Assembly: GCA_008694505.1 (NCBI GenBank)
Contig: VZDJ01000219.1
Span: 231,252 to 295,251, forward strand
Origin: Cyanoderma ruficeps
Taxonomy: Eukaryota > Chordata > Aves > Passeriformes > Timaliidae
DNA length: 64,000 nucleotides
Reading direction: 5' to 3'
The notes beneath the pieces are model-generated. The model saw only the letters and a program-made list of their open reading frames with translations. It made no database searches and had not been told where the DNA came from. Both the position numbers and the translations under genes were made by a program. This document shows, one piece after another, positions 1 through 13,286 of the stretch; positions within the stretch are counted from its first letter, which is position 1, and each line of letters begins with the position of its first letter.

Positions 1-3000
1 TGCCAGGGGGAGGCTGCACGACCTCCTGCCCACAGCCCAGCCCCTGCCACACCTGCAAGGAGTGCACAACAAGGTCCATGACTTAGGAGCCTGGCACCCT
101 GGCTGCCTCCTTCATCCCCCTGAAAGGGTGGACCCATCCCATCCTATCCCAAGGGGAATATGGCCCATGGGATAGGGCAGACAGGACTTTGGGCAGCCCC
201 TCCCTCCTCCCTGCCCTCAGCCCCAAACCTGCACTCAAAGCCACACCTGGAAGACTTGCAAAGAGAACATGGAGGCTTGTGAGCCCTTGTGTTACACAAC
301 ACAGTGTCAGCAGCTCTGCCTGTTCTCCATGGACAGGTGAGCCAGGACTTTGGTCTGGGCTTTATTTTCCTGGAGGATCCAGGAGCTCTAAACAAGCAGC
401 TCCTTGGTGTGTTTGTTTGCTCTAAGAAGGTCCTGTTACAGTCAGTGGAGGCAAAACACACCAAATGCTGCAGGAGTCCTGTGTCAGATGGTGACATCCC
501 TGTGCAGGAGCCCTGACACAGCTCTGGCTTCCAACCAGCTGTCAGGCTGCTGTTCAAGCTGCCCCACCTCTGAGCCTTGGGGAGCAGGATTCCTGCATTG
601 CCATACCCCAAACTGAGGGCCCCAGTGCCCTGGGACATCCAGATCCACACTGCAGGACGAGCTGCCCTCTGCCAGTTACAATCAGCTGTCCAGGACTGCA
701 AAAAGGGTTTGCCTGAAGTATTTATGATTAAGCCATTAGTTTTAAGCTACAGCTGAGTGTCAGGGACACGCCACAAAGCATGCTCAAGGCATGCCCAAAG
801 TGCTGTTATGAAACACTTGCTGAAATATTAAAGGAAATGGCTTTCCCAGGCTCGGGCCTGTGCAGGGGAGCCGGGTGCTCTCACCACGGCTGCTCAGCTG
901 GCTCGGGTTGGACGCTGCCCCTCTGCACAAGAGGGTCACAGTGGGTGTCACCCCTGTCCCTGCCAGCCCTCCAGCACTGCTGCTATGGCTTGTGCTGGAA
1001 GGGGCTGCCCAGAGCAGGATGAAGGACAGGCACAGCTGGGGACAGGGCAGGGCAAGGGACAGCAGCCATGTCAAGGCCTTTCCAGGACTCACCGTGGGTT
1101 TGGAGTGAGCCTTTCTGATACAGTGAATTGGCTCATGTTTGTCACCTCACTTCTGCTAAAAGCTGGAAGCCATTTAAACCAGCAGCACATTGTGGCAAAA
1201 GCACCTTTCTCCAGAAACCCTCTGAAAACAAGCTGTGGTTTTCTCCCATGGCAGGTGGCTGTGGTACTTTAACAGACCCACTCACCTTCCAAGTTCAAGG
1301 AATGCCCCGAAGACAATACCTGACATACACATTTGAGAAATTGCTGCCTTCCACTGCAGAGCTCCTCTCCAAGGAGAGAAGTCTCAAGGGCAGCTCTGCC
1401 TCTGCCAACAACCACTGCTGCAGTCTGAGCGTGCACACCATCAACACTGGAAACTTTCACACTCTGAGAGCATCTGGGCAATGCTCTGAAGAGACACAGC
1501 CACCCCTCCTCACAGTTTGTGAAGCTTTCTTTGAATCCACATCAATGCTTCAGGAGTTGCAGCTTTGTCGCCGTCACAAACTGCCAGAGAGATTTTAACC
1601 AGAGATGTACAGCATTAATGCTGAACAGCTTTTCTGATCTGGGTGTGGGGCTTGCCGAGTTCAGGAGAGGGGCAGGACAGCTGAAGGGTGGCCACCTTTA
1701 CCAAAGCACACAAGCTGAAACCCAGCTCAAAGGCAGGCTGGATGAAGTGCTCCCAGCCCAGCCTCTCACCGGCCTGGAGACACCCTGCATCAACCTGCCC
1801 ATTTTGGACACCTGACCATTGGCCTCAGGGCACTGACAGAGTGACACAAGTACCTGAGGACATCAAGAGCACCTGGGAGCAGCTTCGGCCACTCCTCCCA
1901 GCCCATGCAGTTGTGCTGTACAGTGTCAACCCCACAAACACCATATCCAAACCTCCTGAAAACATTTTGTTGGGAAGTCTTGCACAGCCCATTACTGATG
2001 GCAAGTCCCCCCACAGCCTCCCAACTGACTGCAACCAGCAGGGCTCCACTGACAGACATCAGGTTTTCTACTGGGATACCTCTGCCAACAAAACCCAATC
2101 CACAATCTCCCAATGAAGGAAACTGTGGCTTTTGTGAGATTCCTCAGTGCCCAAGTGCCTCCAAGCTAAAGCCACCCAGTTTTCTATGGTGAGCCTTTTC
2201 AGGGACCTCATCAGCTGCTTTGTGCCTCTCTGCTGGCCAAGGCTGGGCACTCCAACCACCTCCTACAGCACAAAGGGTCCTTGTCACTATGAACAGAAGC
2301 CTGGTGGTCCCAAAAAGAAGAGAAACAAGGGTGATTTCTCTTGGAGGCACTAGATAGCACTCAGTTCTAGGCTCCACTTTTGATGGTTTCACAGTTTTTT
2401 CTAAAGCAGGATGGCAGAAGGTATAAACTGAGAGACTCTCCCACCTCCTAATCAGCCTTAAAGAGGGTAGAGCACAATGAATCAGCTTAGCCTGAAAATG
2501 GTATCACTCCCTGTAATCACACAGCAGTGGCCTGCACAAACCAGTGCAAATAACTCCCACTTTGTTTTAAAAACAAATACTACAATACCTTCTTATTTCA
2601 TGTACAGTCTTCTTTATCTTAAGCATATACATTCTGTTTCTTCTCACACCTAATTCATACGTTAATCATTAGCACCACGAGGGAAAGGAATGAGCTGTAC
2701 TTTTCACCCAGTTTGGCATAAACTACAATCATGACCTTAGACTGCAATGCCCCTTATTGCAGTGCTTTGCTGGGTCTACAAGGATTGCAGGACAAGGGCA
2801 CTGGCCTTGATGCCACAATCAGTCCACCCTCTCCCAGGACCCAGGCACAGACATCCCTGTCAAGGTACCTGTGTGGGGGAGTGACAGTGCCTGAGAGCCC
2901 CTGAGCTCTCCCAGGGTCCTGCTGCACATCACGGGCCAGGCCCTTGCCTGGGTACCTCAGCTGTGACAGGAATGACATCCAGGCACAGAGAACCATCCAG

Positions 3001-6000
3001 GGGCAGGCTCAGTGCCTGGGCAGCAGGAGGTGGAGAGCACAGCCCAGCACCCAGCAGCCTCTTAAGGCGGGAGGGCTGAAATCCCAGAGCCCTGAAGTTC
3101 ACTGTCCTTTAGCCCAGCTGTGCCAGCACAGACCCCTCACCTGCACTGCTGGCTGTGAGGCAAGGCCTGGGCCACACGAGAGGAAGCAGCAGTAAGTCAT
3201 TTACCAACCACTGCTTCTGCAGCCCCACAATCCTTCCTGTGGCATTGGAATGGCTGTTTGCCATGGTAACAGCTGGTCAGAGCAGTATTACTTAATACCA
3301 GAATCTCATCTGGGAGGGAGTGCACAGCAGAGGAGGGACCCATAAGCCTCTTCCCACTTGTCAATTAAGTGGGTTTTATCACAAGCCACTTCTGCACCCA
3401 GAGTTTTGTTTTCTCTTCCTCAGTGAGCAAGAAGTCTTGCTCACCACCACTTGGAATGGTTTTGTGCTGTCTGCAGCAGATTACTAAGTCAGGTCAGCCT
3501 GTGCATCTGCTTTTACCTTCAAACCATTCTCACCCAGGCCCTTGGAAAGTTTTTCTGTTCAGGATGGAGGCCAGAGAAAGGAAAGTCAGCACAAGTGCAT
3601 CCAAGGGATGCAGAAGGGACAGCAACAGGAAATCAAATGTCCCTGAGCCCCTCTTGGAGGTGCACACTCAGACCCAGAGCTGCAGGAGGAAGGACCAGCC
3701 AGCCGTGACCTCTCAGACATCCACTTCTCCTCAAATAAACCCCTCAGAGGCAGCAAATGCAGAAGAAGAAACTGCAGGACTGGGGAACAGGGACTAAACT
3801 AAACAGCTCAACTTTCACATGAGCTGCCCCCAAGGCTGCTCTCCGCACAAGGCCTCCTGGGCACAGATGAGATCTAACTCCCTTGGCAAAGGCGGCATTT
3901 AATTGTTTTTTGTCCTCTCCGGGGGTATTTGCTCATGCCTAGCAGCCTCAGGCCTGTTATTTCCCAGCCCCCCGACTCCTTCCTGCCCAGAGACTTTCCT
4001 TATGTGCACAGTCTCTACCAACATCACACTCAGATTTCAGGAAATACCTCAGTACACTCCTGAAACAGATACCAGAGCCAGATGGAAATTCAATAGCAAG
4101 CAAAAAACTTCCAAAACTGCAAAGTGCTCAGAACAAGTTTCACAACTCCCAGCCCCAAACACGAACGGCTACTGCCAGAGCCACCTGGGCAGAAACCAAG
4201 TGTCACAGAATGAAAATACCACAGAGTACAGGTAGTACCACCTGCAAATCCCCTCTGCCACCAGACAGTCACTGCTGACCCAGCCCAGATTCCAGCCTGG
4301 GCTCAAGCAGAAACAGCTGATCTACAACTACTCACACAGGTATCAGACTTTCCTTCTCCCATGGCCGCACGCCTGGGCTCAGCAGCTTTGGAAAATTCCT
4401 GCCTTTCTGTTCCCGCAAGTGTGAGCAGCTCTGATGCTCACCCTAGAGAGCTGTTTCAGCTTTCAGGAAGCTGAACAGGGTGCACATTTCAGGGAAATCA
4501 CTGTGCAGGCGAGCCAAGCACTTTCCAGAGCCAACGCTGCACTGGGCAGAGCTGGTCCCCTCTCACACACCAGCCTGGCTGCCAGGCACAGGTTACAGCT
4601 CAGCAGGAACCATGCAGAAGATTTTCTTGCAGCTGAGCTCAGGGCTAGAAAAGATATTGTTTCCTCACCTGAACACACAGGGATGGGATTAAGAGATCCT
4701 TGAAGTGATACTAATCAGCATTTATGGGGTATCAATGTGCCTGGGAAGGATTCAGCCTCTCTAAAAGGCACAAGAATTCCTTACAGGAGCCAGCACACCT
4801 TCTGTGGAGTACTCAGGGCAGGGTGTCAACAGGCATCAGCCAGCTCTCCACAGCACACAAACCCCAGCACACAGGTTAGAAGGCGTACAGGAGACGTGTC
4901 ATGTGAGAAACAAACCTTCCCTCAGCTCAAATGTACAATAATTCAGGGCTTCAGGCCCTTCATCTGCTTCTAGTCTACAACAGATGAGAGACATCTCCCA
5001 AAACTACAGATTTTGAGAACTTCCTCTAACATTTTTTAAATCGGTAAAATCATAATTTACTGTTAAAACAAGATGTTTTTAACCTAGTCAGCTGCAGGGC
5101 TAAGAACAGCACAGTCCTCAGCCTGTGCCAGTGCTTACACCGAAAATCAGCATCAGTCCTAGAGTTAAACAAGACCTGGCTTGGAGGGATTTACACAGCA
5201 CAAACTTCATCTTACAAGCGTGTTCTGGGTGACTGACAGGGGGAGGGACAAAGCCCAGTTTAGAGCAAAGGGAAGGTGCCCCAGTGAGATCCTCCTTGTG
5301 CAGCCTCGCAGGGTCAGGTACCACAGTGTGAGCAGGGCTGGGAAAAGGCTGTGCACCATTTGCTCCTCACCCAGGCCGGTGCCCAGCTGACAAGGACTGG
5401 AACAGCAGCCTCGTTAAAACCAGCCCACACTGCAGCCAGCCTTGGCCTCCTGAGACCAGTTTGTCTGAAGCATGTTTTCAGATACTGGACCTGAATTGGG
5501 AACGATTTTCTCTGCATCAGGTTTTTATCAGATTACTCCCTCCTTGAGGGTGAAAAGCAGTGAAGGTGAGGTGAGACAGCAGCCCCAGGACTGCACTGTT
5601 TGCCAGCCAACAGCCCCTGCTGTGTGTGCAGCCAGGGACAGAGGGAGGGATGATACAGCAGTCCTGGAGGAGAGAACACTGGGTTTTAAAGCACACTAAA
5701 GAATGAGAAGCAGATAAGAGAACAACTGCCAAGGAAGATTTATTTTTTTGTTTTGGCAAGACTCCAGCATTTGGAGTTGCAGCTCCTGAAGGTACAGGAA
5801 CAGCTAAACTAAATGCTCTGACAGACTAGTTAGAAAGGGTCAACAGACAGACAGAAAGCCTGTCCCCCAAATTAACTCCTGCTGGGGAAGCCTTAGCTCC
5901 ACATAATTTGGGAAGCAAGGAGGTAACCACTGAAAGGTACTGGAGAACCTCACCAGAATGATTCCAATCCCCTCCTTTCCACACAGAGACAGGTAAAGAG

Positions 6001-7013
6001 GAAAAACCATCCAACCTTGCAGCAGCAGGCAGTGCCTGTATCTAGGTGACCTGTTTATTCTGCAGCTGGACAAACATTAGGAGGCAGACAGCATCACTGT
6101 GACTATTGCTCTTATCGCAGCCGGCTTTGCTGCAAGTAATCAACTTCCAGAAATAAGATTTCCACCCTGTGTGTACAATGGCTCAGATGCAATACTGAGC
6201 TCTGTTTGCCTTCAGTGCCTGCTGACAAAGCCTGGTTCCCTCTGGCACAGCACGGAATAGCCTCATCCATGAGGCTGGCAGGTATCAACAGGGAGCGGGG
6301 GTAGAAATGAACCTGGTCAAATTGCTAGCATCAGCTCCTGCTTTTAAAATCAGTGTGTCACTCTGTACTTTGGCTCATTCCACGTCTTTTTAAAGCATAC
6401 TGTTATCAGCTGCATTACATTTCACCTCTAATTTACATAGACAACAAAGCACCAGCTGACCAGTCAGCAGTTACTATGGTTCCCTTACGCCAGTTGATAA
6501 CAAATGATGAAAATACTGGTGGGGAAATGAGAGATCTTCTAGACAGAGGTATTTTCTTCCTCCTAAGCAAGCCCCTGCTGTAAAGAAGAACCTGCTCCCT
6601 ACACAATGCTGCACACAGGAACCACATTCCTAAAGCTTCGTGTTTCCCAGCTTTGTTCTGGTGCAGGAAGGTTCCCTCTGGCCACATCAAGCACTGTGTG
6701 GCACATCCACCCCGTTCCAGGAGCTCACACACACATGGACTTTGTGTGGACAGCCAGAGTCAGCCTCAGCCTTTGCAGCAGGAAAACTGCAGGCAGGGAT
6801 CAGTCAGTTCCCAGAGCTAGGAGGCTGAATCAGACACCCTTAAGGATAATGTCCCTCAGGCTCAGCAGATACATTACCATTTCCAAAGGCAACGGGCAGG
6901 TTGTTTATTTCTAATGAACAACAGCCAAGTCAGCTGCCAGCCCTTGAAAGATGTGAGACCGTGGGGTTTATTTGGAGACTTTGGTATCAGTAACCTGGTC
7001 AAGCCTAAAAAAA

Positions 7014-7030
7014 ATCCATCCATCCATCCA
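7014..7030. repeat. (ATCC)n microsatellite
   Basis: About four copies of a tetranucleotide (ATCC/CATC), flanked by A-runs. It is a short simple repeat inside intron 2 of CYSTM1. Confidence 0.85.
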
Positions 7031-8488
7031 AAAAAATAAAACCATGAAGGTTTCTGTGCCACCTCAGTAAGCCACCAGTAAGTCTCCAGCTCGCTGCTCC
7101 TTCACATGGAGAAAAAACATGTGCCTTGAGGCCTTTCATGGCCTGAGGCAGCTGGGGTGACTCTGAGGGGGTGCAGGCTTGTGCTCCATCCCCTCTGGGA
7201 AAAGGGGCCAAGGAACACTGGGATCAGCTGCAGTCTCCCTGTCCCACAGTGCCCTATGGGGGTGGCCACGTGGCAGTCATATGGCCACCACCACTAAGTC
7301 TTAACACATAACCACAAGCTGATTTCTGCACCCCAGACACCCTCGTGGCTGCCTAATCCTGCACAGACAGTCCAGAGGGGAACACACGTGTTCTCCCTGC
7401 TCAGAGCCCTTCCTCCAGCAAGCCTTTGGGTTCGTCCCCCTATTCAGTGGCATATTGAAAAGGTGCTGATGTCCCTTTCTCACCTATTTGTGGCAGAGTC
7501 ACTGCTCACTGAACAGCAAGAACTTTCTCTTTCCTACCCTCAGCAGCACTCAGGTTAAGCTGCTTCCCTGTTGCATCTCAGATGCAGCTTTAATACAGAG
7601 AGTGAGGCATGTGAGGTTTTTTTACTTCTCCAAGGACCAGGTGGACAGGCCATGTCCACTGTTACTCCTGACAGGCTACAGAATAACATGAAAAAACACC
7701 ATCACCATAAAATGCTACTTTACCATCAGATGCTGAGAGCTCAGCAGTAATTATTTCCATCTGTGTGATCCACTCAAGACCAAAATATGATACATAATTA
7801 CTTCCACACATTAGCATTAGCACATTGGCTATGACCTACAACATAAGATCTTTGCAGTTTGCCCACACAGTAAAATAACCTAAAGCACAGAATTTAAAGT
7901 ATAACAAATTTCCTTGTTTTCACTGTGGACACAGGTTTGCTCAGAAATACTGATGTACTGCTTGGAGGGGCTGAATTCATTAGATTAAGCAAAGTCACCT
8001 AGGAGAGCAAAACATCCACTCTGAAAGGAAAACATCCACACAGTAGCTCTTCCCAGATAATTGTTTGGAAACACCACAGGAACTGACAAGCCACATGAAA
8101 TCACACTAGACCGGCTAGGCTGACTGCAATGCCTTGATTAAATTTAGATGTCAATTTTTTAATGTTAGAAGTTCAGCCACATCAACAGGTACATAGCCCC
8201 AGTGTAACAGATTTATTAAAAATTAGCTTTTTTAGAGACATCCACTCTAAACTAGACACTCCTGGGGTTCTTAAACAAAGCTCCTTTGAAAGCTCTTTTA
8301 CAGAGTCAGAGGACAAAGATCAGGTTCCAGTTTGACAGACTGGCCAAAAAAAGGTGCAAGGGGGGAAAAAAAGGATGCTTAACAGAAGGAGAATGAAGAA
8401 AAAAAGAAAACTTTTGCAGACAAATGCAAAGTTATAGCCCTGACTTCACTTTGCAGACATTAATAAATGTGTTTAAAATAAATTTGTG

Positions 8489-8880
8489 CCATCCAGAGGG
8501 ACCTGGACAGGCTGAAGAGGTGGGGACATGTGAACCTTGTGAAGTTCAGCTGGGCCAAGCAGAAGCTCCTGTACCTGGGTAGGGTCAATCCCAAGCACAA
8601 ACACAGGCTGGGCGGAGAATGGATGGAAAGCAGCCTTGGGAAGGATTTGGAGGCAGGATTAGATGGATATTGGGAAGAATTCCTCCCTGTGAGGGTGGGG
8701 AGGCCCTAGCACAGGGTGCCCAGAGAAGCTGTGGCTGCTCCATCTCTGAAATTGTCCAAGGCCAGGCTGAATGGGGCTTGAAGCAACCTGGGATAGTGAG
8801 GGTGTCCCTGCCCATGGCAGGGCGTTGGGACAGGCTGGTCTTTAAGTTCCTTCCGACTCAAACCATTCTGTAATTCTATC
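8489..8880 (+). mobile_element. CR1 LINE 3' fragment, internally deleted
   Basis: The sequence follows the avian CR1 3' region: 'gagggacctggacaggct', then the segment with 'caatcccaagcacaaa' and 'gagaatgga'. It then jumps to the 3'-terminal part (fixed phrase 'ccctgtgagggtggggagg', 'gtgcccagagaagctgtgg', 'gtgtccctgcccatggcag'). It ends in the typical 'ccattctgtaattctat' tail, so the sense strand is plus. Compared with the remembered consensus, a few hundred bases are missing between the two blocks. No coding capacity remains. Confidence 0.9.
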
Positions 8881-9497
8881 ACTTTTTAACATCTACTTCT
8901 GCAAAAGCACAGCAAATTAGAGGCTCCCAGGGTGGGTTCAGAGACCACCTGTAGCTGCAGGAAGGCAGTTCAAGGACAAGACTTACCAGAAGGTTTTTGA
9001 TTTGTGGCTTAGAGTGCTGCTCTTGTAGAGCTGAAGTTGTGTTAGCTCAGGCTTAACAGAATCCAACCCCTGCAGAACAAGTCTAGGCACTCAGAGAAAG
9101 ACACTCAAACACTTCTCTGCTTGTCCCCTCCAATTTCCCAACCTGTTCTTTATGCTGCTCCACAGGTTTGTGAGCAAAGCAGAGGACATTCAGTGTCATC
9201 AGTTCCCTGATCCAGTTTGATACGAGATCCTTCAAGCTTCCAAGGCAGCAGAACTGTCTCAAAGCCAGACTGTCCAAAGCCACAGCCCCTGCCTCCCTTC
9301 AGCCTCTGCCAGCATGTCCCTTTGTGTGGCTGTAGCAAAAAAGCAACACTGGCTCCAACCAAAGATGTTCCACATGGGGGACAAGGAGTTTTCTCCAGCC
9401 CAGTGGCTAAGAAACATTTCTTAGCCACCCCAAAACCCTGGGGAAAACCCTGATTATACTTTGAGTCCATTTGGTGGAAGTGGTGGGAAGCTTGCTG

Positions 9498-9515
9498 CCT
9501 CCTCCTCCTCCTCCT
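9498..9515. repeat. (CCT)6 trinucleotide repeat
   Basis: Six uninterrupted CCT units in CYSTM1 intron 2. It is short and of no evident function. Confidence 0.85.
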
Positions 9516-10396
9516 TGGCAGGGTTCTCACTCCATTACAGAGGAAGTTGAACTCATGATTTGCCCTCAGTTCAGGTTCTTATTCACTCACACCAATTGTT
9601 CACTGCTCAGATTTGGGCCCTCCTGACAGACCCACACCAGACTGTTCACACCCACTCAACAGTCCCACCTCTCTCATCTTCTCCTCACAGAAAGGAGGAG
9701 AAGCTCTGCTCCTTTAATCATTTTCTCTGCTCTGACAACCTGAGCCTGCAGCAAGCCCCAGGAGAGCTGTGGGTGCCAGGGCATACCGATGTGCCATATT
9801 GTGGGGACTTGGCACACAGATGGACCAGCCAGCTGCCAGAGGGAAGGTGCACCATCCTCCCTCCCTTCCCCAGAAATCTGGGGTTTTCCACAGAATGATA
9901 ATAACTCCAGAAAAAACCAAAATGCCCAGGAATGAGTAGATCACTTGGACAGATATTGATCGGCTCAAGAAAACCGAGGCCCATTAATTCAGTACAAATT
10001 GTACATTTGAATATTATAAGCTTTAAACTGAGCAGCCTTTGGCTGAAACTTACCAACCAAGAGAGCTGGAATGAGCTGGAACCCAACCAAGGTGGAATGA
10101 GAGTTGTGGCAAATCTAAAGTCTGTGCAATAACCTCAGCATAAGGAGTCCCTTGAGGAATCAGTGCTAAGGATGTTCAGCAGTATTTAATAACCAGAGAC
10201 AAAACTGTGAGAGACACCACAGCAAAACAAAGCACGAAAACAAGCTGCAAACAAAATCACCACTTCAAACAAGTCTCCACCTCCTCCAAGGCCATGAGGG
10301 CCAGGTGCTGGTGAACACATGACTCCAAGGTCGGTGTGTACTCCTGTGAGGCAAACGAGTGTCCCCGGGCACGGTGCTGCAGCTGCTGAGCCATAC

Positions 10397-10619
10397 CTGT
10401 GTTTTTGGGCCCATCTGCGTACACGGGTCCTGGCGGTGGCGGAGGCGCGTTCTGCCATCCGTACTGGGGATATCCTTGGTATCCTGGCTGGCCTGGCTGG
10501 TAGGGCCCGGGGGGATAACCGGGGTAGGAGCCGGGAGGGGCCCCCGGCTGCTGGGCATAGGGCGGGTACGGGGCGGTGGGGCCCGGGCCGGGGTACGGCG
10601 GAGGGTTATCGTAGCTCAT
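10397..10619 (-). CDS. CYSTM1: CYSTM1 exon 2 (first coding exon): N-terminal Pro/Gly/Tyr-rich domain
   Basis: The exon encodes 74 complete residues plus one base of the next codon (phase 1). The start matches the family pattern of vertebrate CYSTM1: a short polar N-terminus, then PPPYPGPGPTAPYPPY at residues 6-21, followed by Gly-Tyr-Pro repeats and a conserved GYPQYGW at residues 49-55. PPPY at 6-9 is a PPxY motif, a known ligand type for WW domains. The frame runs to a canonical donor (ACAG|GTATGG, intron G at 10396). An acceptor with a pyrimidine tract (TTTGCAG) ends at 10639, only 19 bases upstream of the ATG, so exon 1 should be non-coding. Family knowledge: CYSTM1 is about 100 residues long, with a C-terminal Cys-rich membrane-anchoring module. 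That module belongs to the next exon and is absent from the window, so this is a partial CDS. The N-terminus reads MSYDN, where I recall MNQEN in human, and the middle repeat differs in length. Confidence 0.93.
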
Positions 10620-10638
10620 GTGGGATGCAGAATCTGTC
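10620..10638 (-). other. CYSTM1: CYSTM1 exon 2, 5'UTR portion with splice acceptor
   Basis: Nineteen bases lie between the acceptor AG (10640-10639) and the start codon. The upstream intron end is rich in pyrimidines on the minus strand (a CCTGTTTGTTTCCCTCTTTTGCAG-like run) with no competing AG, a strong acceptor by eye. The first in-frame ATG after the junction is the conserved CYSTM1 start. Confidence 0.85.
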
Positions 10639-12173
10639 CTGCAAAAGAGGGAAACAAACAGGACAACTGGTTTGCTTTTGTCTGCTCCTCCGTGACTGTA
10701 TGAGTTCCATTTCAGGCTGCTCTCCAGAGAGCCCTACGTTGTGTGAGAAACAGACTTCAAAACACCTAATCAAGCAGCAAATTTATTTTCAGCCCTATCA
10801 CAGGGGCAGGGATGGAGTTGATTTCTCTAAGTGACACAAGTTTAGCTGAGCAGGAGTAACATGCTGCTTTCCAGTCATGCATCAGCTATTCACCCTAAGA
10901 CCTACGTCTTGCACCAGCAAAATCCTCTACTTCAACTCATGATTAAAATGCTTTTAAAAGAGATTTAGAAGCAATTACTTCATGTTTCTGTTAATATCAG
11001 AAAGGAAAACAATAGAAAAATGCAGCCCGATCCAGGCACATTTGATAGCTTTGACAGGAGAAGGAATGAACACAAATGTCCATTACACTTCTGCTAATGG
11101 TTAAAGCCTCCAGACCAGCACTTCGGAGCAAGGCTGTATGTGAACAACTTCCTGATGACACTGTAACCCCAGCACACCGTGTAGTCTTCCAGTCATACAC
11201 AACTGAATCATTAGGCAGCCACAAGGAATTAGGGCCTTGGGCTCAGCCTCATTCAAAAAGCAACATTAAAGACACCTTAGAGAGCTGATGCTCATAAAAC
11301 CCATGTCACGTATTACTCATGGCACAGCCATCGGAAGACAAGACTGTCACAATACCGCAACTTTAATGAACCTCTAAGCAGCATGACTAAGCAAACCATT
11401 TCTTACATTAGGCTTCTGGAGCTTCTCCCTGTCTGAGAAACAGAAGTGTATGTCAATATCCTACATATTCAGGAACCCTCCTGCCTGAAGCAGCTATACC
11501 CTGCTATTTCCTTCCCCTATTACAGGGTGCAGACAGCTCACCAGTTCCCCTTTGCTACACACCTCCTCCCACGCGCCACAGGGAGAAATACCAGGAGCAT
11601 AATTTGCCTCGGCCCGGCTCGCTGCTGCTGGCTCGCAGTGGGAGAGGCTGGCCAGCAGGATCCCCTTTGGATGGCATTGGGATGGGCACGGAGCCGGGCT
11701 GTGCTGCCGGCTCAGCGCTGCGTTCCCGCTCTCGGGGACGGGCAGCAGAAACCACGGGCACATCCAGCGAGCTCCGGCTGACGCAGCCCCAAGTTTCACC
11801 TTTGCACCACCGGCGGAGCCCAGCGCCATGTGCGGGGCAGAGGCCAGGCGGGCCCAGCCCCCGGGGCTATGTTTAGCCGCCGCAGTCCCTGGCGTGGAGC
11901 GAGCTGTTTGTTTACAGCCTCGGAGCGCCGGCTGGCCCTCCCCGAGGAAGGATCCCGAGGCTCGCTCTTGTTTACACGTCGCTCCTGCCCCAGGGCACCG
12001 CGGGGCTCTGCCATGCACACAGCCCGGCTGATCCCGCAAATGCCTGGGATCCAAGGCTGCTCCAAGGGGACAGGGCTGCCGTCCCGCCCAGGAGGACACG
12101 CAGAAGCCCTTAAAGCTCACAGGCTGCAGCTGTCACTCACCTGTATTCACCCCAGCCGGGGTGCCAGGCACAG

Positions 12174-12468
12174 TCACAGAACCACAAACATGCGGAGTTG
12201 GACAAGGACCATCCCGTTCAATCCCTGGCCCTGCACAGACAGCCCAACAATCCCACCCTGTGCCTGAGAGGGCCTGAATGCTGTGAGCATTCCCTGAGGA
12301 GCCTGGGCAGTGCCCCCCAGTACCCTCTGGGGAAAGAGCCTTTTCCTGATATCCAGGAAACCCTGCCCTGACACAGCTCCAGCCTTTCCCTTGGGTCCTG
12401 TCACTGGTCACCAGAGTGAGGAGATCAGTGTCTGTCCCTCCTCTTCCCCTCACAAAGAAGCTGTCCCA
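12174..12468 (-). mobile_element. CR1 LINE 3' fragment, antisense
   Basis: The plus strand reads as the complement of a CR1 3' end. It starts 'tcacagaaccacaaacatg', then 'gccctgcacagacagccc', 'caatcccaccctgtgcctgag', 'ccttttcctgatatcca', 'cctgtcactggtcaccag', 'ctgtccctcctcttcccc'. The element is therefore on the minus strand, 5'-truncated like most CR1 copies, and non-coding. It has the same subfamily features as the fragment at 38.9 kb. Confidence 0.88.
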
Positions 12469-13269
12469 GCCAACTGCTAAGGCAGTGCTGTACCCTGCAG
12501 ATGCTGTTTTTTAATGGCTTTGTCAAGAGTTTTAACTGCTTAACCAATGCCAGGGATTACAGGAATTTTATTTATGGTTTGTTTTTTTTTTCCCCCACTG
12601 CTCGGCCAGCCAGACCACTTAACTGCTCATTTTAAAACTGACAAGCACAACATACACTTAACTCAAGGCTCTTTAACCACTGCACTGCAATGCAACGCCC
12701 CTACCAAGTCTCCAGCAAGGAAATTCTTCCTTCAGGGAGGCAGGGAAAGGCAGGCAGCAAGCCCTACAACTCACTTCAATACAATCAATTAGAGAACTGG
12801 GACACACCAGGCCATTAATGCTCATGTAACCCAGAAAATCGTCCCAAAATAACATCCAAAAGCAAGTTTCCAGGGAGGAACAAGGCCAGAGCGGGTGTGC
12901 ATACCCACAGACCACTGCATGGGCAGAGTAACCATTTGGTGCCCAGACATGGATGGCTCAGGTAACCCTGTGAACCCCCTGGTTGGTTCAGCCTCTCTGA
13001 CCCAATGTACAGCTGCTGTGCCTGCTCCTGGCATGGGGGGATCCAGGGCACTGCCTCCTGCCCCATCAGGGAGACTGCAGGAGGTCATCCTCCTGAATTT
13101 AGGGATGCACCAAACTGAGGAGATGACATGTGGGGATACCCTGTTCCAGATCCAAGAACCCCAGCCCACTGTCAGCTCCTTGGGCAGGGGACAACCTCTC
13201 CATCCATGCCCCCCTTCTCTTTCCAAGGGTGTAATTTTGCACCCTAGGTACAAATATATGTGTTTTCAT

Positions 13270-13286
13270 ACACACACACACACACA
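13270..13286. repeat. (AC)8 microsatellite
   Basis: Eight AC dinucleotides within CYSTM1 intron 1. Confidence 0.9.

Larger units (their letters stand above)
1..10396 (-). other. CYSTM1: Part of CYSTM1 intron 2; no exon seen
   Basis: This stretch follows the exon-2 splice donor on the minus strand, so it should be intronic. I looked for the expected last exon, which encodes the acidic/basic linker and the Cys-rich transmembrane module (a run of four or more Cys near a Trp-Asp C-terminus), and did not find it. It therefore probably lies left of the window. A long second intron fits what I recall of the mammalian gene. Apart from one CR1 copy and simple repeats, I see only unremarkable unique sequence. 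The open frames here are short and lack coding character. Confidence 0.6.

Noticed and set aside
1..10396. Third exon of CYSTM1
   Set aside because: No minus-strand stretch encodes a Cys-run followed by a Trp-Asp type C-terminus after a phase-1 acceptor.
11494..12120. 208-codon minus-strand frame near a GC-enriched patch in intron 1
   Set aside because: GC-rich sequence with several overlapping open frames on both strands and no family resemblance. It is not spliced in phase with CYSTM1 in any evident way.
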